The position numbers and the translations under genes were made by a program. Shown piece after piece: positions 10,317 to 19,059 of a DNA stretch of 64,000 nt (position 1 is its first letter; every line of letters starts with the position of its first letter). The notes below the pieces were generated by a model. The model was given only the letters and a program-made list of their open reading frames with translations. It had not been told where the DNA came from and searched no databases. Source of the stretch: Paracoccus aerodenitrificans (GTDB taxonomy: Bacteria > Pseudomonadota > Alphaproteobacteria > Rhodobacterales > Rhodobacteraceae); the NCBI RefSeq assembly GCF_027913215.1, contig NZ_CP115784.1, positions 2,480,001 to 2,544,000 on the forward strand. Direction: 5' to 3'.

Positions 10317-10520
10317 ATGCTGTCCGACGATCCGCTTTTTATCGTGATCCTGATCTCGCTGCTTGTCGTGGTCGCGATCCTTTTCACCGGCATCGCCGGA
10401 TTCGGGGTTGGCGGGAAGTTCAACGCCCGCCACGGCAACCGGATGATGCGCTGGCGGATCATCGCCCAGGCCGTTGCCATCGCTCTGATCCTGATCTTCA
10501 TTGCGCTGCGCGGTGCCTGA
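10317..10520 (+). CDS. HIG1-domain twin-transmembrane protein
   Basis: 67-residue inner-membrane protein with two hydrophobic helices flanking the HIG1-type loop GGKFNARHGNRMMRWRI. HIG1 proteins are small respiratory-chain-associated proteins (mitochondrial relatives act on cytochrome c oxidase and its supercomplexes); small bacterial twin-TM members occur widely in alphaproteobacteria. Start ATG 10317 has GAAAGG about 9 bases ahead. The stop overlaps the ATG of the cobalamin adenosyltransferase gene (TGATG), so the two are coupled. A longer in-frame opening from 9930 runs antisense through ftsW and is discarded. Confidence 0.85.
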   Translation: MLSDDPLFIVILISLLVVVAILFTGIAGFGVGGKFNARHGNRMMRWRIIAQAVAIALILIFIALRGA

Positions 10521-11104
10521 TGGTCGTCTTGAACCGGATCTACACACGCAGCGGAGATCGCGGCGACACCGCGCTTTCCAATGGCAGCCGGGTCTCAAAA
10601 CATGATCCGCGCGTCGAGGCCTATGGAACCGTCGATGAACTGAACGCCGTTCTTGGTATTTGCAGGCTGCATGCAGGGCCAGAAAAGACAGGCCCAATCA
10701 GCCTTATCCAGAATGAGCTGTTCGATCTGGGCGCGGACCTGTCCCGCCCGGACATGGCAGCGGATACAGACGCCCCCTACCCCGTTTTGCGGCTGGCAGA
10801 TGAACAGGTCACCCGGCTGGAGACAGAGATCGACGCAATGAATGCTTCGCTTCAGCCCTTGCGCAGCTTCATCCTTCCGGGCGGCACACCGCTCTCCGCA
10901 TATCTCCATCATGCCCGGACGGTTGCACGACGCGCTGAACGGCGGGCAACCGCTCTGGCCTCGGATCAGGACGTCAATCCGGCGGCGCTGCGCTATCTGA
11001 ATCGCCTGTCCGACTGGCTGTTCGTCGCGGCACGGGTTGCAAATCTGGATCAGGGCGGCGACGTTCTGTGGAAGCCGGGCGCCAGCCGGGACGACATTGC
11101 CTGA
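10520..11104 (+). CDS. Cob(I)alamin adenosyltransferase, PduO type
   Basis: Transfers the adenosyl group of ATP to cob(I)alamin, giving coenzyme B12. 194 residues from ATG 10520. The ATP-binding N-terminal motif NRIYTRSGDRGDTAL, the YGTVDELNAVLGICR helix, the IQNELFDLGADLS stretch, FILPGGTPLSAYLHHARTVARRAER and LNRLSDWLFVAAR are characteristic of the PduO/MMAB fold. It overlaps the upstream HIG1 gene by one base and precedes etfBA by about 105 bases. The window also has cobS/cobT, so de novo aerobic B12 synthesis is likely in this organism. Confidence 0.92.
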   Translation: MVVLNRIYTRSGDRGDTALSNGSRVSKHDPRVEAYGTVDELNAVLGICRLHAGPEKTGPISLIQNELFDLGADLSRPDMAADTDAPYPVLRLADEQVTRLETEIDAMNASLQPLRSFILPGGTPLSAYLHHARTVARRAERRATALASDQDVNPAALRYLNRLSDWLFVAARVANLDQGGDVLWKPGASRDDIA

Positions 11105-11209
11105 CCTTCGCGTCAACGCAGCGTCATGGGATTTTTCCCTGTCCTCGCGCCAGACTGGCGGCTAACAATTATGACGAATTGCTGAAGCAGTGAAAGGGAG
11201 AGAGTGCCG

Positions 11210-11968
11210 ATGAAGGTTCTCGTGCCAGTAAAACGGGTGATAGATTACAACGTGAAGGCGAAGGTGAAGTCCGACGGGTCGGGCGTTGATCTTGCCAATG
11301 TGAAAATGTCGATGAACCCGTTCGACGAGATCGCCGTTGAAGAGGCGATCCGGCTGAAGGAAAAAGGTGCCGCCGAGGAAGTTGTCGTCGTGTCCATCGG
11401 CGTCAAGCAGGCGCAGGAAACGCTGCGGACCGCTCTGGCGATGGGCGCGGACCGGGCCATTCTGGTGGTGGCTGCAGATGATGTGCATACGGATATCGAG
11501 CCTCTGGCGGTCGCGAAGATCCTCAAGGCTGTGATCGATGAGGAACAGCCGAAGCTGGTCATCGCCGGGAAACAGGCCATCGACAACGACATGAACGCGA
11601 CGGGCCAGATGCTGGCGGCGCTGCTCGGCTGGGGTCAGGCGACCTTCGCCAGCAAGCTGGAGATCGAGGGCGAGGCCGCCAAGGTCACCCGCGAAGTCGA
11701 TGGCGGTCTGCAAACCATCGAGGTCAAGCTGCCTGCCATTGTCACCGCCGATCTGCGGCTGAACGAGCCGCGCTATGCCTCGCTGCCGAATATCATGAAG
11801 GCGAAGAAGAAGCCTCTGGATGAGAAAACGGCGGATGATTACGGCGTCGATGTGTCTCCGCGTCTGGAGATTACAAAGACCGAGGAACCCGAGGGCCGCA
11901 AGGCGGGGATCATCGTCGGCGATGTCGATGAGCTTGTGTCGAAACTGAAAGAAGCGGGGGTTGTGTAA
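11210..11968 (+). CDS. etfB: Electron transfer flavoprotein subunit beta
   Basis: Beta subunit of the ETF heterodimer, which collects electrons from acyl-CoA dehydrogenases and hands them to ETF-ubiquinone oxidoreductase. 252 residues from ATG 11210; AAAGGGAGAGAG lies upstream, and a GTG six bases earlier is unlikely. Recognisable parts are [47 protein letters not shown] (AMP-binding region) and the C-terminal [16 protein letters not shown]. The stop and the etfA start overlap (TAATG). Confidence 0.97.
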   Translation: MKVLVPVKRVIDYNVKAKVKSDGSGVDLANVKMSMNPFDEIAVEEAIRLKEKGAAEEVVVVSIGVKQAQETLRTALAMGADRAILVVAADDVHTDIEPLAVAKILKAVIDEEQPKLVIAGKQAIDNDMNATGQMLAALLGWGQATFASKLEIEGEAAKVTREVDGGLQTIEVKLPAIVTADLRLNEPRYASLPNIMKAKKKPLDEKTADDYGVDVSPRLEITKTEEPEGRKAGIIVGDVDELVSKLKEAGVV

Positions 11969-12894
11969 TGGCTGTTCTGCTGTTGGGTGAAGTGACGAAT
12001 GGCGAGCTGAACCGCGACGCCACCGCGAAGGCCGTGAATGCGCTGAAGGGTCTGGGCGATGTGACGGTGCTCTGTGCCGGGTCGTCAGCCAAGGCTGCGG
12101 CAGATGAAGCTGCGAAGATCGACGGGGTGGCGAAGGTGCTGGTCGCCGAGGATGATCTCTATGGTCACCGCCTGGCGGAACCGACCGCCGCGCTGCTGGT
12201 CAGCCTCGCGGGCGATTACGACCATATCGCCGCGCCTGCGACCACGGACGCCAAGAACATTATGCCGCGCGTTGCCGCTCTGCTGGATGTGATGGTGATC
12301 TCGGATGTGTCCGAGGTGGTGGATGCCGACACGTTCAAGCGCCCGGTCTATGCCGGTAACGCGATCCAGACGGTGACATCGAAGGATGCCAAGAAGGTCA
12401 TGACCGTGCGCACGGCCAGCTTCGATGCGGCGGGCGATGGCGGCTCGGCTTCGGTTGAGGATCAGGCCACCGGCGAAGATCCGGGCCTGTCGAGCTGGGT
12501 CTCGGACGAGGTGGCCGAAAGCGACCGCCCCGAGCTGACCTCGGCCGGCCGCGTGGTGTCCGGGGGCCGCGGTGTCGGCTCCGAGGAGAATTTCGCCATC
12601 ATCGAGAAGCTGGCCGACAAGCTTGGCGCGGCGGTCGGCGCCTCGCGTGCCGCCGTCGATTCGGGCTTCGCGCCGAATGACTGGCAGGTCGGGCAGACCG
12701 GCAAGATCGTAGCCCCGCAGCTTTACGTGGCCGTCGGCATATCTGGCGCGATCCAGCACCTTGCGGGGATGAAGGATTCGAAGGTCATAGTGGCGATCAA
12801 CAAGGACGAAGAAGCCCCAATCTTCCAGGTCGCCGATTATGGGCTGGTGGGCGATCTGTTCCAGATCGTGCCGGAGCTGACCGAGAAGCTCTAA
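11968..12894 (+). CDS. etfA: Electron transfer flavoprotein subunit alpha
   Basis: FAD-carrying alpha subunit of ETF. 308 residues. The FAD-binding C-terminal half is clear: [15 protein letters not shown], the [11 protein letters not shown] stretch, [21 protein letters not shown] and [22 protein letters not shown]. Coupled to etfB by a one-base overlap. Its stop codon overlaps, on the opposite strand, the stop of the convergent gene at 12891, so there is no space for a terminator between the two; transcripts from both sides may read into each other. Confidence 0.97.
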   Translation: MAVLLLGEVTNGELNRDATAKAVNALKGLGDVTVLCAGSSAKAAADEAAKIDGVAKVLVAEDDLYGHRLAEPTAALLVSLAGDYDHIAAPATTDAKNIMPRVAALLDVMVISDVSEVVDADTFKRPVYAGNAIQTVTSKDAKKVMTVRTASFDAAGDGGSASVEDQATGEDPGLSSWVSDEVAESDRPELTSAGRVVSGGRGVGSEENFAIIEKLADKLGAAVGASRAAVDSGFAPNDWQVGQTGKIVAPQLYVAVGISGAIQHLAGMKDSKVIVAINKDEEAPIFQVADYGLVGDLFQIVPELTEKL

Positions 12895-13778
12895 TCGACA
12901 TTCGGGGCGGCTATTTCCGGTCGCCCCGAACCGGGATCCTCACTGGGCTGTCGTTCGAGGAATGTTTCGAGGAAGCGTGTAAAGCGATAGGGGATCGCTA
13001 TTTCCCGCTGGAAACGCTCAAAGACCTGCAAACGGGTCTCCACATCTTCCTCAAACGCATCGAGCAGAAAATAGTGACGCCCTGCGACGAACGGGTAAGA
13101 GAGTTCCTCGGAATATATGACCTTTCCCGCAAGGTAGGCTTTAATCATCCGCGGAATTTCGGCGTAGACACCCTCGGCAAAGTGGATATTCAGGACGCCG
13201 CTACTGCCTTCCAGCCATCTGGAAAGACGCTCTCCAAATGTGCGCCGTGGCGCGATATCAATTCGGGTCTTTTCTGATAAAGCCTGAAGAATTTCGCTAC
13301 GGCGACCATGTGTATTCCCCACAAACGCAATATAGTCCCCATTCAAGCGGAAAGGCACAATATGGTCAGGAAAAGCGTAAGGGCCGAATAATACCTTTCT
13401 ACGTCGACTGGGTCTGAGCTCGGCATAAGCCGGCAGATTTGCGAAACTAAAATCCAGCATGCCATTCAACCAATTAATATCACGGCGAACCCGTCGAATC
13501 GGATAGTCGCGCCACAATGAACTACCTTTCTCATCCAATATCTGCTCTGTCTGAATCCCCAGTTTCGGCCCGACCACATCAGGCAAACTGCCAAAGATGT
13601 GCATCCCGACCAGAACAGAGGCACGAAACCCGTGGTTCACCGGCAGTAAGCGACACAGATCCTCTGCCACATCCGCAAGCAATCGGTGGTTCACTACAAA
13701 AACAAGATCCTCGTGCCGTACAAAGTGAAAATTCATCTCCCGAATCCGGACAAGGTTTTCTTCAGTCTCAGGATGCAT
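12891..13778 (-). CDS. Uncharacterised glycosyltransferase-like (GT-B-like) protein
   Basis: 295 residues from ATG 13778; a TTG at 13796 would add six. No catalytic signature is certain. The C-terminal half reads like the nucleotide-sugar domain of GT-B enzymes: YIAFVGNTHGRRSEILQAL followed by VLNIHFAEGVYAEIPRMIKA and KVIYSEEL, comparable with the common pattern LNxHxx...ExxRxxEaxxxGxxVxSE. The N-terminal half (VNHRLLADVAEDLCRLLP...) is not recognised. No signal peptide or membrane helix. It is visibly A/T-richer than etfA next door, particularly near its 5' end, which may mean horizontal origin. It stands alone on its strand; the product could equally be a non-catalytic homologue. Confidence 0.55.
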   Translation of the reverse strand: MHPETEENLVRIREMNFHFVRHEDLVFVVNHRLLADVAEDLCRLLPVNHGFRASVLVGMHIFGSLPDVVGPKLGIQTEQILDEKGSSLWRDYPIRRVRRDINWLNGMLDFSFANLPAYAELRPSRRRKVLFGPYAFPDHIVPFRLNGDYIAFVGNTHGRRSEILQALSEKTRIDIAPRRTFGERLSRWLEGSSGVLNIHFAEGVYAEIPRMIKAYLAGKVIYSEELSYPFVAGRHYFLLDAFEEDVETRLQVFERFQREIAIPYRFTRFLETFLERQPSEDPGSGRPEIAAPNVD

Positions 13779-13953
13779 GCTTCGCCAATTCCGCAAATCG
13801 TTCTTAGGGCTGGATAATAAGAAACCTAAATTCTCTGATGTTGCAATAATAAGAGACTTCGTCGCTTTCCCTTGTCATATAGATACGCCGGAACCCGGTG
13901 ATAATCAGGCGCATTGCGTCGTTATCATTCACATTGAAGGGAGGAGGACGATT

Positions 13954-14613
13954 ATGTCTGGCGTATTTATCATAGGTGCCGCAGGAAAGATCGGGCATCG
14001 GCTGGGGCCAATCCTGCTGGAAAGAAATATGGCTGTCGGCGCCATGGCTCGGGCAGCCGAACAGTTGGAAAAGCTGCGCGAAACCGGCGTAACTCCTGTG
14101 GAAGGCGATCTGCTGGCGCTTGATGCTGCCGGTTTATCCACCCTTATGCAGGGATACGAAACCGTCATCTTCAGCGCCGGAGCGGGCGGCAAGGGCGGTC
14201 CCGAAATGACCCGTGCCATCGACGGCGAGGGGCTGGAGAAAGCCGTGAATGCCGCGCGATCTGCCCGGGTAAAACGCTTCATTCTGGTGTCCGCATTCAT
14301 GGATGCCGGTCGTGGGGCGAACCCGCCAAATGAACGGTTCGAGCTATATATGCAGGTGAAACGCAATGCCGATGCGAGGCTGGTGCAAAGCGATCTCGAC
14401 TGGGTGATCCTGCGCCCCGGTACGCTGACGGATGAGGTCGGCTCGGGCCGGATCCGCGCCGGTGCGGCAATTCCCTATGGCAATGTCAGCCGGGATAATG
14501 TCGCCGCCACACTCGCGGAAATAGTCGCTTCGCCCGCAATCAACCATCGCATCATCGAACTGACCGACGGCGGGGTTCCGATTGCCGAGGCCATCGCGAA
14601 TCTGGCCGGATAG
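13954..14613 (+). CDS. NAD(P)-binding atypical SDR family protein
   Basis: 219-residue NAD(P)H-binding protein of the YwnB/atypical SDR_a5-like group (NmrA-like fold); the substrate is unknown. The start ATG 13954 follows a very strong GGGAGGAGG ribosome site. The glycine motif is GAAGKIGHRLG at about residues 8-18. VIFSAGAGGKGG, RVKRFILVSAF and DWVILRPGTLTDE follow in the family order; the classical YxxxK is not obvious, as in many members. It is a stand-alone gene preceded by a roughly 155-base A/T-rich gap and followed after about 90 bases by the hydroxybutyryl-CoA dehydrogenase gene. Confidence 0.75.
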   Translation: MSGVFIIGAAGKIGHRLGPILLERNMAVGAMARAAEQLEKLRETGVTPVEGDLLALDAAGLSTLMQGYETVIFSAGAGGKGGPEMTRAIDGEGLEKAVNAARSARVKRFILVSAFMDAGRGANPPNERFELYMQVKRNADARLVQSDLDWVILRPGTLTDEVGSGRIRAGAAIPYGNVSRDNVAATLAEIVASPAINHRIIELTDGGVPIAEAIANLAG

Positions 14614-14702
14614 AAGACGAAAGAACCTCCATACGCCGCGTTCGCCGTTGATCCGGCGTGCAGCCCGACCTATCGTCTGCCCGGCAGATGAAAGGACAGA
14701 GC

Positions 14703-15578
14703 ATGACGATTAAATCGGTAGGGGTGGTCGGCGCGGGCCAGATGGGCAACGGGATCGCTCATGTCTTCGCTTTGGCGGGTTATGATGTGACGCTGAACGA
14801 TATCAGTCAGGATGCGCTCGATCAGGCGATGGCGGTCATTACCAAAAACCTCGACCGGCAGGTAAAGGGTGAGAAGATCAGCCAGGCTGAGCGGGATGAG
14901 GCGCTGAATCGCATCGGCACCACCATGACCCTGACCGATCTGGGCCAATCCGATCTGATCATCGAGGCAGCGACTGAAAAAGAAGCCGTGAAGCATAAGA
15001 TCTTCCAGGAATTACTGCCGCATCTCAAACCGGACACGATACTGACCTCGAACACCTCGTCGATTTCAATCACCCGGCTGGCAAGCGGCACTGACCGCCC
15101 TGAGCGGTTCATGGGGTTCCATTTCATGAACCCGGTTCCGGTCATGCAACTAGTCGAGCTGATCCGCGGCATCGCCACGGATGAGGCCACCTATAACACG
15201 ATGCTGGAGGTCGTGGATAAACTGGGCAAGACCTCTGCCACCGCAGAAGATTTTCCTGCCTTTATCGTTAACCGCATTCTGATCCCGATGATCAATGAGG
15301 CGGTCTATACGCTTTACGAAGGGGTCGGATCGGTGAAATCCATCGACCAGTCGATGAAGCTGGGGGCAAACTGGCCGATGGGTCCGCTGGAGCTGGCCGA
15401 TTTCATCGGGCTGGATACCTGCCTGGCCATCATGAATGTGCTGCATGACGGGCTGGCGGATACCAAATATCGCCCCTGCCCGCTTCTGGTGAAATATGTC
15501 GAGGCTGGCTGGCTTGGCCGCAAGACCGGGCGCGGTTTCTACGATTATTCCAAAGACGAACCCGTTCCGACACGCTGA
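14703..15578 (+). CDS. hbdA: 3-hydroxybutyryl-CoA dehydrogenase
   Basis: NAD(P)-dependent oxidation of (S)-3-hydroxybutyryl-CoA to acetoacetyl-CoA. 291 residues from ATG 14703, which has AAAGGACAG ahead; an earlier in-frame start is not supported. Rossmann loop GVVGAGQMGNGIAHVF near the N-terminus, SNTSSISITRLA, the signature FHFMNPVPVMQLVELI containing the catalytic histidine, and ADFIGLDTCLAIM in the C-terminal dimer domain. Length matches the stand-alone bacterial Hbd rather than the long FadB fusion. Followed by a strong terminator. It lies near etfBA, consistent with short-chain acyl-CoA metabolism. Confidence 0.93.
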   Translation: MTIKSVGVVGAGQMGNGIAHVFALAGYDVTLNDISQDALDQAMAVITKNLDRQVKGEKISQAERDEALNRIGTTMTLTDLGQSDLIIEAATEKEAVKHKIFQELLPHLKPDTILTSNTSSISITRLASGTDRPERFMGFHFMNPVPVMQLVELIRGIATDEATYNTMLEVVDKLGKTSATAEDFPAFIVNRILIPMINEAVYTLYEGVGSVKSIDQSMKLGANWPMGPLELADFIGLDTCLAIMNVLHDGLADTKYRPCPLLVKYVEAGWLGRKTGRGFYDYSKDEPVPTR

Positions 15579-15590
15579 AGATCAGCAGAA

Positions 15591-15623
15591 AAAGGCCGGT
15601 GGCATCAACCACCGGCCTTTTTT
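15591..15623. terminator. Rho-independent terminator (bidirectional) after hbdA
   Basis: A perfect 12-base stem (AAAGGCCGGTGG / CCACCGGCCTTT) with a six-base loop, followed by a T run on the plus strand and preceded by an A run. It can therefore serve both hbdA (plus) and the convergent DUF2852 gene (minus). Confidence 0.9.
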
Positions 15624-15643
15624 CTTAAGGCATTATTGTCGGC

Positions 15644-16051
15644 TCAGGCTGCGTCGTTGCCTTCGCGGCGCTCTTTCATGAACTGGTCAAACTCTGATTT
15701 GTCACGCGCTTCGCGCAGACGCACCATAAACGCCGTGAATTCGTTATGTTCGTCCTCAAGGCGCTTCAGCGTTTCTTCACGATAGGCATCGAAGGCCGAG
15801 TTTCCCGACGGACGGACAGAGTGACGGCCCGAATAGCCGCGGCGACTGGAACAGGTGAACATGCGATTGCTCCCGATCATGTAAAGAAGGATCGCCAGAC
15901 CGACCGGCCAGACGAAGATAAATCCAAGGATCATGGCGGCAATCCACGCCCCCTTCCCCTTGTCATCAAGCCAGTCCCGGGACTGGATCAACGCGCCCTT
16001 GACGCGCGACATTGGCCCGGGCCGGTAATCCGTGGTTCCACCATAATGCAT
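15644..16051 (-). CDS. DUF2852 membrane protein
   Basis: 135-residue protein of the alphaproteobacterial DUF2852 family, function unknown. Start ATG 16051 with AAGGGAG ahead is preferred to an upstream one at 16087. One hydrophobic segment, WIAAMILGFIFVWPVGLAIL, is followed by a basic stretch and then a charged, probably coiled helix FDAYREETLKRLEDEHNEF with FMVRLREARDKSEFDQFM, which is the recognisable family signature. Convergent with hbdA across the shared terminator. Confidence 0.85.
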   Translation of the reverse strand: MHYGGTTDYRPGPMSRVKGALIQSRDWLDDKGKGAWIAAMILGFIFVWPVGLAILLYMIGSNRMFTCSSRRGYSGRHSVRPSGNSAFDAYREETLKRLEDEHNEFTAFMVRLREARDKSEFDQFMKERREGNDAA

Positions 16052-16165
16052 CTTTGGCTCCCTTGCTGCTATGTTAATACCATTCACATTACCATAGATG
16101 GGTTCGTGAGACCGCCGATCAAGGGAACCGGATAAAAAAAATCGGCAACAATATTTGGGGCAGGT

Positions 16166-16780
16166 TCAGTTGCGGATCAGGCCGAGGCCACGCAGATAGA
16201 TCATCACACCGGAACTGAGCATGTCTTCTGCGGATATGGGCGAGCGCATACCCTGCTTGTTGCGGGCGAAAAGTTCAACGACGCCGTGGCTAAGCGCCCA
16301 GATATGATTCGCCACCATTCGCGCAGGCGGTCGTTCATCTGGCGGCATATGCACGAACAGCGCTTCAGCGGCTCTGATCAGAATTGCCAGAGCACGTTCT
16401 GAAACCTCCCACAGACTGCTGTTCGAGGTGATCGCAAGGCCACTTTCAAACATGGCCATGTAGAATGCCGGTCGCTCACGGGCGAATTCCAAATAGCGCG
16501 TACCCAGCCGTTCCAGAGCATCCAGCGGCGTCGGAGAGCCATCTCCATAGGCTGCAGACATGGTATTCGCAAACTCAATGAATCCGAGTCGGGCGATCTC
16601 CTCCAGAAGATCGTCACGTCCCTTGAAGTGCCGGTATGGTGCAGCCGTGGACACCCCTGCCCGACGCGATGCCTCGGCGAGGGTGAATGCCTGAGGACCA
16701 GACCCCTCAATTAAGCGGATCGCAGCGTCAATCAAAGCCTCACGCAAATTACCGTGGTGATATCTGGCGCGATTGGGCAA
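16166..16780 (-). CDS. TetR/AcrR family transcriptional regulator
   Basis: 204 residues. N-terminal helix-turn-helix: ALIDAAIRLIEGSGPQAFTL, then ASRRAGVSTAAPYRHFKGRDDLLEEIA, the standard TetR DNA-binding region. The C-terminal ligand domain (from about residue 80) resembles the WHG-type TetR C-terminal family (YLEFARERPAFYMAMFESG). Only three bases separate its start from the end of the HPr gene on the same strand, so it may be read with the PTS genes, although the match may be chance packing. Target genes are unknown. Confidence 0.85.
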   Translation of the reverse strand: MPNRARYHHGNLREALIDAAIRLIEGSGPQAFTLAEASRRAGVSTAAPYRHFKGRDDLLEEIARLGFIEFANTMSAAYGDGSPTPLDALERLGTRYLEFARERPAFYMAMFESGLAITSNSSLWEVSERALAILIRAAEALFVHMPPDERPPARMVANHIWALSHGVVELFARNKQGMRSPISAEDMLSSGVMIYLRGLGLIRN

Positions 16781-16783
16781 AGT

Positions 16784-17062
16784 TCAGCGGTCCTCATCAA
16801 ATCGACGCGCGACCAGAGCTTCAAGTTCAGCCGCCAGCTCCTCGGCCTGAGGACCGGTCGTCTTCAATGTGATCTGGCTGCCACGGCTTGCCGCCAGCAT
16901 CAGCAGGCCCATGATCGAATCTCCGGATACCGTCATGCCGTCCCGCGACACCTGAGCCTCGGCGTCGAAGCGTTCGACCAGCTCCACGAATTTGGCCGAT
17001 GCGCGGGCGTGGAGGCCTTTTTCATTGACGATAGGCAGGACGCGACCGGCATCACTGCTCAT
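16784..17062 (-). CDS. ptsH: Phosphocarrier protein HPr (regulatory PTS)
   Basis: 92-residue phosphocarrier. The phosphorylated histidine lies in NEKGLHARASAKFVE (H18), and the HPr-kinase target serine in GDSIMGLLML (S49). Like other alphaproteobacterial HPr proteins it probably belongs to a regulatory rather than a sugar-transporting PTS, because the neighbours are an EIIA-Man-like protein, RapZ and HPr kinase and no EIIB/EIIC permease is present. The start overlaps the EIIA gene by 4 bases. Confidence 0.92.
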   Translation of the reverse strand: MSSDAGRVLPIVNEKGLHARASAKFVELVERFDAEAQVSRDGMTVSGDSIMGLLMLAASRGSQITLKTTGPQAEELAAELEALVARRFDEDR

Positions 17063-17475
17063 TGAGCGGCCTGCCGTATCGCTGATTCTTCGAAGACATT
17101 GTAGCTGTCGATATATTTTCGACCCGCAGCAGCAGCCCGCGCCGCCGCTTCATTCGCGGACAGATGCCGCAACTTGGCCAGTTTGACCAGCATAGGAAGA
17201 TTCGCCCCGTAAAGGATGACGCGGTTGCGTGCCGCGCAGGCAGGCAGCGACAGGTTCGAAGGCGAGCCTCCGAAAAGATCGGTGACCACGACCACGCCGT
17301 CGCCTTCATCCACTTCATCTGCCGCGGCACAGATTTCCATGCTTTTCGCGCTGCGGTCATGCGCGTCTTCTATCGTGATGGTGCGCACACCAGTCTGGGA
17401 TCCAACGACATGTTCCATTGCCGAAAGATACTCTCGCGCCAGACCTCCATGTGCAACGATGACAATTCCGATCAA
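17059..17475 (-). CDS. PTS EIIA component, mannose/fructose family (regulatory)
   Basis: 138 residues beginning [16 protein letters not shown], with the phosphorylated histidine in VAHGG (about residue 9), [17 protein letters not shown] and a C-terminal alanine-rich helix. The only start that gives the family N-terminus is a TTG at 17475; it overlaps the rapZ stop (TTGA) and has AGGGA upstream. The longer opening from 17640 reads antisense-like sequence inside rapZ. In alphaproteobacteria this protein relays PTS phosphate in a signalling branch. The coupled order hprK-rapZ-EIIA-ptsH is intact. Confidence 0.88.
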   Translation of the reverse strand: MIGIVIVAHGGLAREYLSAMEHVVGSQTGVRTITIEDAHDRSAKSMEICAAADEVDEGDGVVVVTDLFGGSPSNLSLPACAARNRVILYGANLPMLVKLAKLRHLSANEAAARAAAAGRKYIDSYNVFEESAIRQAAQ

Positions 17476-18437
17476 TTCTGCGTTCCCTGAGGCGTCGAAC
17501 TCGAAACCGTAAGATGTGCCGCTTCTGCTGCGCGCCGTTCTAGTTCCCTGTGACGTTTTGATACTTGCCAGCCATTTCCAGCAAGCGCTTCTGACATATT
17601 TTCTGCCATAGTGACAGAGCGATGTTGCCCACCCGTGCAACCAAACCCTATCGCAAGATGTGTTTTCCCTTCAGCAAGATGCAACGGTAGCACGAATAAT
17701 AACAGATCACGAACGCGAGAGAAGAACTCTTCGAATCGCGGGTCCGAGATAACGTAATCGCGCACCGCCGAGTCCCGGCCATCCAGCCTGCGCAATGCGG
17801 GCTCCCAATGCGGATTGGCCAGAAACCGGCAGTCGAACATGACATCTATGCCGCGCGGAACGCCGCGCTTATACGAAAAACTCTGCACCGAGACCGCCAG
17901 ACGCTTTTCCCGGTCGGTTTCGAAAAACCGGGCAAGCTCTGCCTTGAGCTCATGCGGAGACATTTCGGATGTATTCACCAGCACATCGGCCCGCACTCTG
18001 ATCGGTGCCAGAATATCCTTTTCGGCCTCTATTCCGTCCAGCGGCGCACCTGCTCCGGCCATCGGATGCCGTCTGCGCGTTTCGTTGTAGCGGCGCACCA
18101 GAATCGTCGAATCACAGTCGAGATACAGCACTTCGGGGCCGTAATCCGGATGCCGCGTCAGCCTGTCAATCAGCTCGATCACGGCAGAAGCCGAGAAGTC
18201 CCGATTGCGGACATCGAGCCCGAGTGCCAGAGGCGCAGGTCTTGGCGGACCGTCAAGAAGTCGTGGCACCAGCGAAAGCGGCAGATTATCGATCGCCTCG
18301 TATCCCAGATCTTCCAGCACATTGATCGCTGTCGAACGGCCTGCACCTGACGGACCCGTCACCAGCACCAGCCTGGTCGAGGCATCTTCGGATCCCTCCG
18401 CTTCCGCCGTGGCGGATATGGGCGCCGTTTCTATCAT
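17472..18437 (-). CDS. rapZ: RNase adapter / nucleotide-binding protein RapZ
   Basis: 321 residues, about 30 longer at the N-terminus than enterobacterial RapZ. Walker [22 protein letters not shown] (about 28-36 for the loop), [36 protein letters not shown] in two parts, [20 protein letters not shown], and [13 protein letters not shown] at the C-terminus are all family hallmarks. RapZ binds nucleotides and, in enterobacteria, guides RNase E to the GlmZ sRNA; its alphaproteobacterial role is less clear. It overlaps hprK by 4 bases and the EIIA gene by 3. Confidence 0.95.
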   Translation of the reverse strand: MIETAPISATAEAEGSEDASTRLVLVTGPSGAGRSTAINVLEDLGYEAIDNLPLSLVPRLLDGPPRPAPLALGLDVRNRDFSASAVIELIDRLTRHPDYGPEVLYLDCDSTILVRRYNETRRRHPMAGAGAPLDGIEAEKDILAPIRVRADVLVNTSEMSPHELKAELARFFETDREKRLAVSVQSFSYKRGVPRGIDVMFDCRFLANPHWEPALRRLDGRDSAVRDYVISDPRFEEFFSRVRDLLLFVLPLHLAEGKTHLAIGFGCTGGQHRSVTMAENMSEALAGNGWQVSKRHRELERRAAEAAHLTVSSSTPQGTQN

Positions 18438-18895
18438 CGCGATGCCGGTTCAAAAGCAGTTTCTGGATCGAGACGTCCGCCCCGCAGCAACAGGCAGATC
18501 GTTGGGGCAAGATGGGCCGAGACGGGACCCAGAACAAGTGGCAGCGACTGATTCATAAGGAGACTGTGGCGAATAGGTGGCAGGCGTTCGGTCTCGGCCT
18601 GCCCAAGATCGACCACCAGCCTGATTCGGGCCGCCTCGTGCGGACAGCGCAGCAGCCCCACCCCTCGCGCCTCGATCAGCCCGGCCAGTGCGGGCGGTGC
18701 CTCTGCGACCACGTCAGCGCCGTCTTCTGTAAGAATGACACGGTCATCGCTGACAAGCACCGCACCCAGACCGATCAATTGCAGCGCGAGAGAGGATTTT
18801 CCGCAGCCCGAGGGGCCTTTCACCAGAACCCCTGCGCCATCAAGCGAAACGGCGGAGGCATGCGTAATCTCGAAACGGGTCATGATCGGCACCAT
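18434..18895 (-). CDS. hprK: HPr kinase/phosphorylase, short alphaproteobacterial form
   Basis: 153 residues, containing only the C-terminal kinase domain of the Firmicutes enzyme. Walker [16 protein letters not shown] (loop about 27-35), [11 protein letters not shown], and [12 protein letters not shown] are conserved. It phosphorylates HPr on the regulatory serine. The start is uncertain: ATG 18895 or 18883, neither with a strong ribosome site. In Sinorhizobium and many relatives the two-component genes chvI-chvG lie between pckA and hprK; here hprK diverges directly from pckA with a 164-base gap. Confidence 0.9.
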   Translation of the reverse strand: MVPIMTRFEITHASAVSLDGAGVLVKGPSGCGKSSLALQLIGLGAVLVSDDRVILTEDGADVVAEAPPALAGLIEARGVGLLRCPHEAARIRLVVDLGQAETERLPPIRHSLLMNQSLPLVLGPVSAHLAPTICLLLRGGRLDPETAFEPASR

Positions 18896-18941
18896 TCACA
18901 CATGCATTTTACCCAGCAAAATTCCGGGGTTTGAGGGCTGG

Positions 18942-18970
18942 TTGCGCTAACTTCCGGTGATTTCGCTAAC
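18942..18970. promoter_or_regulatory. Direct repeat TTGCGCTAAC / TTTCGCTAAC between hprK and pckA
   Basis: Two ten-base copies differing at one position start 19 bases apart, close to two helical turns, in the 164-base divergent region. Such spacing suits a dimeric or tandem activator site, but the regulator is not known. Candidates by physiology are regulators of gluconeogenesis. Confidence 0.4.
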
Positions 18971-19059
18971 ATGAGGCGAAGGCGTCTGTTTTCATAAAAA
19001 TGCCATGTTATAGGGGGTGAGACTCACACGCTTTTTCTGCCAATCGGAGACTTTTGATA

